From Brevibacterium spongiae (GTDB lineage: Bacteria; Actinomycetota; Actinomycetes; Actinomycetales; Brevibacteriaceae): a stretch of DNA of 64,000 nucleotides. Positions within the stretch are counted from its first letter, which is position 1. Every line of letters starts with the position of its first letter. A program made the position numbers and the translations under genes. The stretch spans positions 3,844,001-3,908,000 of the forward strand of contig NZ_CP093443.1 in the NCBI RefSeq assembly GCF_026168515.1, written 5' to 3'. Below the pieces are notes generated by a model, which had not been told where the DNA came from, ran no database searches, and was given only the letters and a program-made list of their open reading frames with translations. This document shows, in pieces, positions 50,961 to 58,556 of this stretch.

Positions 50961-51863
50961 ATGAAATCACGCACACTCACCGCCGTCATCGCCGCAAGCG
51001 CGGCCCTCGGACTCGCTCTGAGCGGATGCTCCCAGGAGGCGAGCAAGGCCTCGGGCGCCGACGGCGACAAGGGAACGATCAAGATCGGCTACATCTCCTC
51101 GTGGTCCGACAGCCGCAGCACCGCGTTCCTGCTCGAGAACCAGCTCGAGAAGCTCGGATACGACACCGAGTTGGAGACGATCTCCGAGGCTGCGATCCTC
51201 TATGCGGGCGTCGCGAACGGCGACATCGACGTGTACCCCTCCGCCTGGCCGGAGAAGACCCACAAGCAGTACATGGATGAGTACGGCGACAAGATCGAGG
51301 ACATCAGCACCTACTACGACAAAGCGCAGAACACCATCGTCGTGCCCTCCTACTCCGATATCGACTCGATGGACGAGCTCAAGGACAACGCTGAGAAGTT
51401 CGACAACAAGATCATCGGCATCGAACCCGGAGCCGGCCTGACCGCCGTGACGAAGGATTCGATGATGCCGGAGTACGACTTGGAGAAGGACTTCGAGCTG
51501 GTGACCTCCTCGACGCCGGCGATGCTCACCGAGTTGGGCAATGCCATTGATGCGAAGGAAGACATCGTCGTCACCCTGTGGCGGCCGTTCTGGGCCAACA
51601 ATGCCTTCGACGTCAAGGATCTCAAGGACCCGAAGAACGCGATGGGCGATCCCGAGAAGATGCACTTCCTCGGCACCGACGGCTTCAGCGATGAGTTCCC
51701 CGAGGCTTCGGAGCTCATCAAGGGGATCAAGCTCGATGACAAGACGTACGGGGAGCTTGAGAACCTCATCGTCAATGAGTACGAAGAGGGCCAGGAAGGC
51801 GATGCCGTCGACCAGTGGATCAAGGACAACCCGAAGGCCTTCGACTCCGAACTCACCGACTGA
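50961..51863 (+). CDS. Orphan glycine betaine-type substrate-binding lipoprotein
   Basis: The 300-residue protein is a close paralogue of the one at 49009: the signal MKSRTLTAVIAASAALGLAL-SGC with Cys23, the YISSWSDSRS start, YPSAWPEKTHKQYMDEYGDK and TLWRPFWANNAF segments line up throughout. The few changes at ligand-facing positions (YVTGWTDGQS versus YISSWSDSRS) suggest a different preferred substrate. It has no own ATPase or permease here and probably delivers to the transporter encoded at 46749-48955. ATG 50961 follows GAGGAAA. Confidence 0.92.
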   Translation: MKSRTLTAVIAASAALGLALSGCSQEASKASGADGDKGTIKIGYISSWSDSRSTAFLLENQLEKLGYDTELETISEAAILYAGVANGDIDVYPSAWPEKTHKQYMDEYGDKIEDISTYYDKAQNTIVVPSYSDIDSMDELKDNAEKFDNKIIGIEPGAGLTAVTKDSMMPEYDLEKDFELVTSSTPAMLTELGNAIDAKEDIVVTLWRPFWANNAFDVKDLKDPKNAMGDPEKMHFLGTDGFSDEFPEASELIKGIKLDDKTYGELENLIVNEYEEGQEGDAVDQWIKDNPKAFDSELTD

Positions 51864-51999
51864 GCATCTGCTCAAGCATCTGCCTGGGCCGGTGACCTGA
51901 AGCTCCTCACCGAATCAGCCCGGCATTGCCATCTGGCGCACGCTCGACCAGCGCGGCCGCCGCACCCGCTTCTGCGAGTCCGGCGGCCGCGCTGTGGGC

Positions 52000-53340
52000 T
52001 CACCCCTCGAAGAGCTCCTGCCCGATATACCCTCCGTCCGAGGCTCCGGGCGGGATCGCCCACACCGTCGACCCGATCGGAGTCGTCCACTCGTTGAGCA
52101 GGTCCACCTCGGCGAGGCGGCGTTGGATCGGCAGGAACTGCCGCTCGATATCGGCCTGGAAGGACGCGAACAGCAGCCCTGATTCCTCACCGGCTCCGGT
52201 CTCGTAGTTGAACGTGCGCCGGTGGATCTGCACCTCGGGTCCCAGCCCGTCCCGGGCCCGAGCGATATGCGCGGCTTTCGAGATCGTCGTCAGCCCGCGC
52301 TCATCGACGGCGGTGAAGTCCGGGACATCGAATTCGTCGGTGCCCGACAGTGGAGCTCCCGTGTCCAAGGTGCGTCCGGTCGAGAACTCCCGGGCGGGAC
52401 GGTCGGCCTTGTCCCAGGTGTCGAGGTTCATCGCAATGTCCCTCAGCACCAGCGTCGTCCCTCCGCGCAGCCACTCCGGCAGGTGCGCGCCGAGGTCGGC
52501 CGGGGGTTCGCCCCGCGCCGAGAACACCGGTTCGGATTGTCCGGTGCCGGCACCCCAGATGATCCTTGCGAAATCCTCGGAACCGGGACCGGGGTTCGCT
52601 GTGCCGTCGAGCTGGCCGAAGAGGTTGCGCTGCGTCGCCCCTTCACCCGAACTGCCATAGGCCCGGCGGAACCCCTCCCGCTGCCATGCCACCTTCGCAA
52701 AGGACCTGGAGTCCTTGAACAGCATCCGCCTGGCATGGGCCAGGGTCAGCGGGTCGTCTCCGCAGATCTGGAGGAGCAGATCCCCCGTGCTTCGCTCCGG
52801 TTGAAGACGGTCGATGCTGAACGCCTCGAGAGGCTTCAGCCATTCCGGCACCTTGTTCTTGCCGGCCAACGCGACGAGACCGCGCCCGAATCCGAAGGTC
52901 ACCGTCAGACGGGCGGGATCCGCGGCGAGCTCGGTTTCGGAATCGGCCAGCGGAGCCTGGCCCTGAGTGAGCGCGGCCGCATCTGCGGTGAGCAGACGCA
53001 GCCAGCGGACCGCCTCGGCGGCTGTGATCCCCGGTCGCAGCGTGAACGCGAGGAAATGTGCATACGCCTGCGGCGGAGTCTCGACACCGGATTGGTGAGT
53101 GCCGTAGAACGGTTCGACCTGTGCCCCGTTCGCCCCGTCCAGATCTCGCCGAGGCGGCTCTCCCTTCCCGTCGGCCGCGTCCGCGGATCCGGGACCGCTG
53201 CGGCCGAATCCGAATCCTGCGGTCGCTCCGATGAGTCCGGCACCGCCGGCGGCGGCCGCCGAGGCGATGAGACCTCGGCGGCTGAAACCGGCGCGTGAGG
53301 GCTCAGTGGTCACCGTGGTCACCGTGGTCGGAGTCCTCAT
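52000..53340 (-). CDS. Tat-exported DyP-type (EfeB-like) heme peroxidase
   Basis: The 446-residue enzyme has a twin-arginine signal (SRRGLIASAAAAGGAGLIGA, starting about residue 20) and a DyP peroxidase domain. The family GxxDG motif is GQLDG followed by TANP; the proximal heme ligand is probably the His in KAAHIARARD, and LVLRDIAMNLDTW carries the distal Arg. EfeB-type members act outside the membrane on heme or in ferrous iron uptake. ATG 53340 overlaps the upstream chaperone gene by 38 bases; GTG codons at 53322 and 53313 are alternatives. It is last in a copper-linked operon. Confidence 0.9.
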   Translation of the reverse strand: MRTPTTVTTVTTEPSRAGFSRRGLIASAAAAGGAGLIGATAGFGFGRSGPGSADAADGKGEPPRRDLDGANGAQVEPFYGTHQSGVETPPQAYAHFLAFTLRPGITAAEAVRWLRLLTADAAALTQGQAPLADSETELAADPARLTVTFGFGRGLVALAGKNKVPEWLKPLEAFSIDRLQPERSTGDLLLQICGDDPLTLAHARRMLFKDSRSFAKVAWQREGFRRAYGSSGEGATQRNLFGQLDGTANPGPGSEDFARIIWGAGTGQSEPVFSARGEPPADLGAHLPEWLRGGTTLVLRDIAMNLDTWDKADRPAREFSTGRTLDTGAPLSGTDEFDVPDFTAVDERGLTTISKAAHIARARDGLGPEVQIHRRTFNYETGAGEESGLLFASFQADIERQFLPIQRRLAEVDLLNEWTTPIGSTVWAIPPGASDGGYIGQELFEG

Positions 53341-53935
53341 GGCCGGAGTCCTCGTGGTTTGAGCCTTCGTGGTCACCGTGATCGGCCTCGCCGGGGGCGT
53401 AGTCCTCCTGAGCTCCGGAGTATTCCTTCGCCACTGCCGTGACCTCGATGGTCTGGTCATCGGCCGTGACGAGTTCGAGGCTGATCTGCTCGCCGGGATT
53501 GATCGCCTTCTTCAGGCCCATGATCATGATGTGGTCGCCGCCGGGCTCGAGGCTGAGGCTCTCTCCGGCCGGAATGTCGAAGCCGCCTTCCTTCTCCTGC
53601 ATCGACATGCCTCCGGAGCCGTCTTCAGCCGTTTCGTGGAGTTCGACCATCTTCGCGTCCGGGTACTTCGCCTCGACGAGGTTGATGTCGTGGTCGGTGT
53701 TGTTGCTGACTTCGCCGAAGACCGCGGTCATTCCGTCCTCGGCGGCCTTGACCCAGGCGTCGTCGAAGCTGAGCGCCTCGGCGTCGACTTGGGTGCCGGC
53801 GGGGCTGTTCGATGCCGAGTCGCCCGCTTCGGTCTGCGGCGAGTCGGCTGCTTGGCCCTCGGAGGATCCGCAGCCGGTCAGGCCGATGACGACGGCGATG
53901 GGCAGGGCTGTGGCCAGGGTGATGTTCTTTCGCAT
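53303..53935 (-). CDS. PCuAC-type periplasmic copper chaperone lipoprotein
   Basis: The 210-residue protein has a lipoprotein signal ending LTGC and a PCuAC domain. The Cu(I) site follows the family pattern: His in MVELHET, Met residues 10 and 12 positions later (GGMSMQ), then His-x-Met in GGDHIMIM. The C-terminal 35 residues are His/Asp/Glu/Gly-rich (repeats of Asp-His-Gly) and probably bind further metal. The role is extracytoplasmic copper delivery. ATG 53935 is chosen because the signal peptide begins there. It overlaps the DyP peroxidase gene downstream. Confidence 0.9.
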   Translation of the reverse strand: MRKNITLATALPIAVVIGLTGCGSSEGQAADSPQTEAGDSASNSPAGTQVDAEALSFDDAWVKAAEDGMTAVFGEVSNNTDHDINLVEAKYPDAKMVELHETAEDGSGGMSMQEKEGGFDIPAGESLSLEPGGDHIMIMGLKKAINPGEQISLELVTADDQTIEVTAVAKEYSGAQEDYAPGEADHGDHEGSNHEDSGHEDSDHGDHGDH

Positions 53936-54133
53936 GATGTCTGCACTTTCGTGTCCCGGTGCAGTCGACGACGATCGCGTACGAGCCGTTGCGGGTCCGC
54001 GCCGTCGGCGCACGACGGCGCATCAGAACGCACGAAAGCGCACCGGAGCGCACGAGCATAAGGTCGTGTGCGTGTTCGACTGTCACCATTCGATGGGTGG
54101 GTTGACGGCGGTCTCCGCCGTCGGAATGAGGTG

Positions 54134-54487
54134 TCAGACGAGCGCAGGCGGACCGCGACGATAGTTCGCCCCGACGACGGCAGAGGTGATCGGCTGCGGA
54201 AGCCGGAACCCTGCGAGCACGGAACGGAACGGGGGATCGGCAAGGATGCCGGCCGCCTCGGCGAGGGCGCGCAGAGCACCGACGACCGGGCCCAGGGCCA
54301 GCTGCAGAATGCTGAGGACGATGTCCTCGCCGCGCTTGAGGATCACCGCGGTGATGAGCACCACCGCAAGGTGGGCGAGGACCATCGCGGATGACATCTC
54401 ACCGTGGCTGTGGACGGCGGCCGCGGCTGCCGGTCCGAGGTCAAGGGTGCCCGGAGCCGGGACGATGTGCCCGGCGTGGGCATTCAT
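54134..54487 (-). CDS. Small membrane protein of the copper cluster
   Basis: The 117-residue product has a His-containing N terminus (MNAHAGHIVPAPG and a later HSHGEMSS), then one or two hydrophobic segments (about residues 33-50 and 58-75) and a basic C terminus. I do not recognise a family. Its ATG overlaps the stop of the preceding membrane protein gene by four bases, so the two are coupled. The His residues before the first span, together with a copper chaperone gene downstream, suggest a role in copper handling. Confidence 0.65.
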   Translation of the reverse strand: MNAHAGHIVPAPGTLDLGPAAAAAVHSHGEMSSAMVLAHLAVVLITAVILKRGEDIVLSILQLALGPVVGALRALAEAAGILADPPFRSVLAGFRLPQPITSAVVGANYRRGPPALV

Positions 54488-54786
54488 CGCCGTGGTGCGC
54501 CCTCCCCCGCCGAGGCGGAGTGTCCGCCCGAATGCGAACCGGAGTGACCGAGTGCCGACCAGCTCATCGTCAGGTGCATCGGCACCTGTCCGAGGCCGAG
54601 CAGTGCGGTGAGGCTGAGATATCCGCGGCGTCGACCAGCGAAGATCATCGCCATCCAGAGCACGAGCACGACGCCAGTGGCCGGCAGTGAGGCGCTGCCC
54701 CCGGCACCGAGGTGCATGAGCAGGGCCAGCAGAGTCGTGATGAGGGCGGCGAAGAGCGCACGCACGGACTTCGTCCATCCGGTCAT
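54484..54786 (-). CDS. Small membrane protein with His-rich tail, first gene of the copper cluster
   Basis: The 100-residue product has two to three hydrophobic segments (about residues 7-26, 34-50 and 56-75) and a C-terminal tail rich in His, Ser and Gly (ALGHSGSHSGGHSASAGEG) with Met and His just before it. I do not recognise a family. The gene is the first of four on the minus strand and lies about 70 bases behind a CopY/BlaI-like operator. Metal binding by the tail is an inference from composition. Confidence 0.65.
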   Translation of the reverse strand: MTGWTKSVRALFAALITTLLALLMHLGAGGSASLPATGVVLVLWMAMIFAGRRRGYLSLTALLGLGQVPMHLTMSWSALGHSGSHSGGHSASAGEGAPRR

Positions 54787-54852
54787 GTCCCCTCCTCCCC
54801 TGTGTCACCGAGGTGACCCTGTCCAGGGTCGAATCCTCAGCCGATTCACACA

Positions 54853-54869
54853 TTCTACACATTGTAGAA
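54853..54869. promoter_or_regulatory. CopY/BlaI-like operator TTCTAC-N5-GTAGAA
   Basis: TTCTAC at 54853-54858 and GTAGAA at 54864-54869 form an inverted repeat with ACATT between; it contains TACA-N3-TGTA. Operators of the BlaI/MecI/CopY repressor family have TACA/TGTA dyads of this sort. It lies 67 bases upstream of the first gene of the copper cluster. The regulator gene is not in view. Confidence 0.6.
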
Positions 54870-54986
54870 GCCTTTGTGCGGGTGAAATCCGGAATCTGTC
54901 TACCGCGACGGTTCTGATGAAGGCGATGCGATGCGACGACACGCTCCCACCGACTCGTGCTCTTCCTGTCCACAGACATAGACCCG

Positions 54987-55051
54987 TTTGTGGTCGATCC
55001 GCCGAGGCGAAATCACTGTCCTGCCGAGTTCGCCTCGGTCCTGTGACCACA
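54987..55051. repeat. Palindromic element A upstream of the DUF559-like gene
   Basis: The left arm begins TTTGTGGTC (54987-54995) and ends CCGAGGCGAA (55002-55011). The right arm is TTCGCCTCGG (55029-55038) to GTGACCACA (55043-55051). Ten inner and seven outer base pairs form, with a six-base mismatch between. The outer motif TGTGGTCACAG-N2-CCGAGG is shared with element B at 56258-56324, on the other side of the gene at 55261. Confidence 0.8.
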
Positions 55052-55260
55052 TCTGAAGGCTCGCACCCGGCCCATCCTTCGAAGTCAGGCGGACAGACAG
55101 CTTGCGACCAAGCTCAGCCGGTGGTGCCGGTGCAGTCGCTGTGATGCAGCCACGCCGATTTGTCCCACTCGTGCTCACAGGCCACCTGGGACCCAATAGT
55201 CATCCACAGCCCCTTCGTTCCACCTTTCCGTTCGGCGAACACAGCAGTGACGATTCGAGG

Positions 55261-56196
55261 ATGAATGGATACAACGACAAGCGCCTGGCACCGCGGCTCT
55301 TCCTGTCCGCTGACGCGGCGCACCACGGGATCAGCGAATGGAACCTTCGAACTCCCGAACCGACGGATCGGGTGATGCACGGAGTTCGAGCCGACCCGCA
55401 TCGCCTGGTCGCACGCGTTGCGCCCGAATGGGCAGACGACGAATGGGACCGCACAGGCTTCATGCTCCGGGCCCTCCAACTGAAATACCCGCAGATCGCT
55501 GCCAGCCACACGTCGGCAGCGGTGCTCTACGGGTTGCCGCTCCCCCACGGCAGCACGGACGGACAGTTGCACGTGTCGGTCGATGATCGGAATCTGCGGA
55601 TTCGACGTCCCGGAGTTGTCCTGCACCGGGTCGTCGACTTTCAGCGAACGAACCTGTACGGCCACCAGCTCATGACTGGCCCTCCGCTCTTCGTGCAATT
55701 CGCAGCTGTTCTCGATGTCCAGTCTTTGGTCGCCCTCGGGGACGCGATGATCGGAGGTTGGCATGGCCAGAGGCTGTGCACCCTCCAACAGCTGAGAGAG
55801 CATATCGATTCTCTTAGATCCGTGAGGAACCGACGTCGCGTCGGGGAAGCCCTTGCCCTCATCCGACCAGACGTCGACTCCCCGCGAGAGACCGAACTCA
55901 GACTGTGGATCATGTCGGTCGGTCTGCCCGAACCCGAGATCCACCCTCAAATCTGCTGCGAGCAGCTCAAGGCGACGATTCGACCAGACCTCGGCTACCC
56001 TGCAGCACGGTTGGCGATTGAGTACGAAAGCGATTTCCACCGTACGGACAGACGCCAGTGGGATATCGATATCGAACGGGAGAACGCCCTTGCGCACGAA
56101 GGATGGACGCTCATCAGAGTGACCTCTCGCACCGATCGGCGCGTGCTCGAGCGGCAGATCCGTACTCACCTCGAGCGATTCGGGCTCTCCGTCTGA
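55261..56196 (+). CDS. DUF559-like putative endonuclease with AbiEi-like N-terminal part
   Basis: The 311-residue protein ends in a region resembling the DUF559/Vsr-like nuclease fold: ATIRPDLGYPAARLAIEYESDFHRTDRRQWDIDIERENALAHEGWTLIRVT gives the acidic residues of RPDLGY and YESDFH, and an ending typical of the fold. The N-terminal 200 residues resemble actinobacterial AbiEi-like proteins (SHTSAAVLYGLPLP). Neither activity is proven. ATG 55261 follows GAGG. Codon use is less GC-rich than around it, with more AT-ending codons. Related palindromes lie on both sides, which suggests a self-contained unit. Confidence 0.75.
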   Translation: MNGYNDKRLAPRLFLSADAAHHGISEWNLRTPEPTDRVMHGVRADPHRLVARVAPEWADDEWDRTGFMLRALQLKYPQIAASHTSAAVLYGLPLPHGSTDGQLHVSVDDRNLRIRRPGVVLHRVVDFQRTNLYGHQLMTGPPLFVQFAAVLDVQSLVALGDAMIGGWHGQRLCTLQQLREHIDSLRSVRNRRRVGEALALIRPDVDSPRETELRLWIMSVGLPEPEIHPQICCEQLKATIRPDLGYPAARLAIEYESDFHRTDRRQWDIDIERENALAHEGWTLIRVTSRTDRRVLERQIRTHLERFGLSV

Positions 56197-56257
56197 CCAA
56201 CGCCTGCCCAGACGGTCTGGCCTGTCCGGACCGGTCCGTGTGCGCTGCACAAGCGAT

Positions 56258-56324
56258 TTTGTGGTCACAGCGCCGAGGAGAATCATCCGATTCGGCCAGA
56301 GCACCTCGGCGCTGTGACCACAAA
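56258..56324. repeat. Palindromic element B downstream of the DUF559-like gene
   Basis: Two 21-base arms, 56258-56278 and 56304-56324, are exact complements around a 25-base loop. The left arm starts TTTGTGGTCACAGCGCCGAG. It matches element A (54987-55051) in TGTGGTCACAG and CCGAGG. The element lies 61 bases beyond the stop of the putative nuclease gene and could also serve as its terminator. Confidence 0.88.
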
Positions 56325-56411
56325 CAGCGTCTTGAGGGCCCCGTCAGCGGCCCACGGGGGCTCACCTGGCGACTCGTGGGCTGACCCAGTGGCCGTAGGT
56401 CTTGTCCACGG

Positions 56412-57044
56412 CTACATCCGCAGCCACGTGTCGGCGGTCTTCTTGACCATCGCACCGGCCGACTCGGCGGCATCGGTCCACGTGACGAGTTCGCCTGCCG
56501 GGTCGGTGGTCGAATCGGAGAGGACGATGACGTCGAAGTTGCACACGAGGCCGGCCATCGCCGAAGCGTAGACCGCACCTCGAGTGCCGACGGAGTTGAG
56601 CCGTTCAGCGGAGTCGGACGGCTCGCCGGCGGCTGCGGTGTCTGCGGCGTCTGCGGTGGAACCGGCGTCGCCGGCGCCGGCGTCTGCGGCGGAACCGGTA
56701 TCAGTCGGAGCGGGGTCCGTATCGGCATTCGCGGGGGAGACATCAGTCGCGTCCGCGCCGGCGATGATGATCCGGTCGACAGCCAGATCATGCAGCCCGG
56801 CTGCGAGGTCGTCGACACCTTCGAAGACGTCGGGTCCGTTCGAGCGCAGCACGAGGTCCTCTTCGTCGGGGACGAAGATGCTCAGCTCCTCGTCCGGGGT
56901 CTCGGCGAGGTCCTCCTTCGTGGAGGCGAAGATGAGCACACCGCCCACGGCCCGGGTGCGGGTGACGATGTCGCCGAGAGTCTCCATGGCGTCATCACTG
57001 GGGTAGCTGGCGTCGTCGGTGTCTATGAGGAGCAGGGCATCCAT
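56412..57044 (-). CDS. Isochorismatase-like fold protein lacking the usual catalytic Cys
   Basis: The 210-residue protein follows the cysteine-hydrolase pattern: an ALLLIDTDDASYPSD start with the position-equivalent Asp, VDRIIIAGADATDVSPAN as the central strand, then GAVYASAMAGLVCNFDVIVLSDSTTD as the helix and strand that follow the active site. Where active enzymes have Cys before the helix this protein has an Asp/Ala/Thr-rich insert of about 45 residues and no Cys at the expected site. It may be a non-catalytic binding protein or a degenerate copy. The family call is tentative. It is divergent from nothing close and stands alone. Confidence 0.55.
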   Translation of the reverse strand: MDALLLIDTDDASYPSDDAMETLGDIVTRTRAVGGVLIFASTKEDLAETPDEELSIFVPDEEDLVLRSNGPDVFEGVDDLAAGLHDLAVDRIIIAGADATDVSPANADTDPAPTDTGSAADAGAGDAGSTADAADTAAAGEPSDSAERLNSVGTRGAVYASAMAGLVCNFDVIVLSDSTTDPAGELVTWTDAAESAGAMVKKTADTWLRM

Positions 57045-57085
57045 ACACTCAATCGTGCCATGACGTGCACACAGCCGCGAAGTGG

Positions 57086-58528
57086 TCAGGCGCCGATCCG
57101 AGACTCTCGGATGCTCATGTCCCCCTCGAGCAGCAGGAGATCAGCCGGCATCCCGACCGCAAGCAGCTGCGAAGCCTCGTCACCGGAACCGCCGGAACCG
57201 GTCTCGACACTGGCCTCAACGGAACCTGTGAAACCTGCGGAACCGGGTCGCCGCGCTTCCGACTGACCGCCGGGCGCCTGTCCCAGCGCCCGCAAGGGCA
57301 CCAGACCGGCGGCCTGCACGGCATCGATAGGACTCAGTCCCACCTCGGTGACGGCGCGCCGGACCGCGGCGTCCATGGTCAGGGTCGACCCCGCGATCGA
57401 ACCGACCGAACCATCGCTCGCCGTCAGGCGGGCCACCGAATCCTCCACGGTCACCGGCAGCGAACCGAGCATGTACTGTCCGTCGTTCATTCCCGTGGCC
57501 GCCATGGCATCGGTGATGAGCGCGATGCGGCCGGGCACGAGCTCGTGGAGCATACGTGTTACTGGGGCTGCGACGTGGACGCCGTCATTGATGAGTTCGA
57601 CGGTGACCTGGTCGTTCTCGGCAGCGGCGATGACAGGGCCCGGGGCCCGGTGGTGGATGCCGGGCATCGCATTGAACGCATGCGTGAGGATGGACGCGCC
57701 TGCGTCGAAGGCCGTCGCGGTCAGCTCATAATCGGCGGCCGTATGGCCGATGGCCACGCGCACCCCGGTCGAGGTGAACCTGGCGATCGCATCGAGCGCG
57801 CCGGGCAGTTCAGGGGCGATGGTGATCTGCGCAAGCGTCCCATCAGCGGCGTCGAGGATCGCCTCAACCGCTGCGCGCGTGGGCGCTGTGAGCACCTCGG
57901 GCGCGTGCGCCCCCTTGAAGTCCGGGGACAGGAACGGACCCTCGGCGTGCAGGCCGATGACTCCCTCGAGGTTGCGGACGAGCTGCGCGCCGACACGCAG
58001 GGACCTGCAGAGTCCGTCGATCGTGTCCGAGACGTATGACAGCGCAAGGGCTCGGGTACCGTGCGCGCGGTGCACGGCGAGGATCGTCTCGATCTCCTCG
58101 GCCCCGTCCTCCGCGCTGGCTCCGCCCGCGCCGTGACAGTGGATGTCGACGAACGCCGGCGCCACATACCCGCCGTCGCCATCGATGACCTCGACCGTCG
58201 CCGAGGCGGCCACGTCCTTCCAGCCATCACCGCGTCCACGCGCGGTGACTACTCCCCCACCGAACGCGATCCACGTATCCGCGGTCTCCGCGGTGAACGT
58301 CTCCCTATCCCCGTCGAGGATGCACGCATTGCGGATGACCGCCTCGGTGCCCGTGCTCGAGGTGCCGGTGCTCGAGGTGCCGGTGCTCGAGGTGCCAGTG
58401 GTCGGGGTGCCGGGGGTAGAGGTGCCTGTGGTCGAGGTGCCAGAGCTCGAGGCACCAGTGGTCGAGGCGCCGGGCAGTGCCTGTCCGGGTGAGCTCTGTC
58501 CGCCTGAGCTCTGTGCGGGTGGGGTCAT
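57086..58528 (-). CDS. nagA: N-acetylglucosamine-6-phosphate deacetylase
   Basis: The 480-residue enzyme removes acetate from N-acetylglucosamine 6-phosphate. It shows the amidohydrolase metal site: VDIHCHGAGG, LHAEGPFL (Glu), IGHTAAD (His), THAFNAMPG (His) and the catalytic Asp in ITDAMAATGM. The first 60 residues are a Gly/Thr/Ser repeat encoded by 15-bp tandem units (near 58350-58465) and are unlikely to belong to the enzyme core. A 25-residue Gly/Ser/Thr insert lies near the C terminus. ATG 58528 follows GAAGGAAGG and lies 28 bases after the S9 peptidase gene, so the two form an operon. Confidence 0.92.
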   Translation of the reverse strand: MTPPAQSSGGQSSPGQALPGASTTGASSSGTSTTGTSTPGTPTTGTSSTGTSSTGTSSTGTEAVIRNACILDGDRETFTAETADTWIAFGGGVVTARGRGDGWKDVAASATVEVIDGDGGYVAPAFVDIHCHGAGGASAEDGAEEIETILAVHRAHGTRALALSYVSDTIDGLCRSLRVGAQLVRNLEGVIGLHAEGPFLSPDFKGAHAPEVLTAPTRAAVEAILDAADGTLAQITIAPELPGALDAIARFTSTGVRVAIGHTAADYELTATAFDAGASILTHAFNAMPGIHHRAPGPVIAAAENDQVTVELINDGVHVAAPVTRMLHELVPGRIALITDAMAATGMNDGQYMLGSLPVTVEDSVARLTASDGSVGSIAGSTLTMDAAVRRAVTEVGLSPIDAVQAAGLVPLRALGQAPGGQSEARRPGSAGFTGSVEASVETGSGGSGDEASQLLAVGMPADLLLLEGDMSIRESRIGA

Positions 58529-58556
58529 CGGGATCCTTCCTTCGCTCTGCGCTCGT

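Noticed and set aside
54134..54979. 281-residue version of the second copper-cluster membrane protein
   Set aside because: The upstream part is an out-of-frame reading of the first membrane protein gene; the ATGA overlap at 54484-54487 gives a better start.
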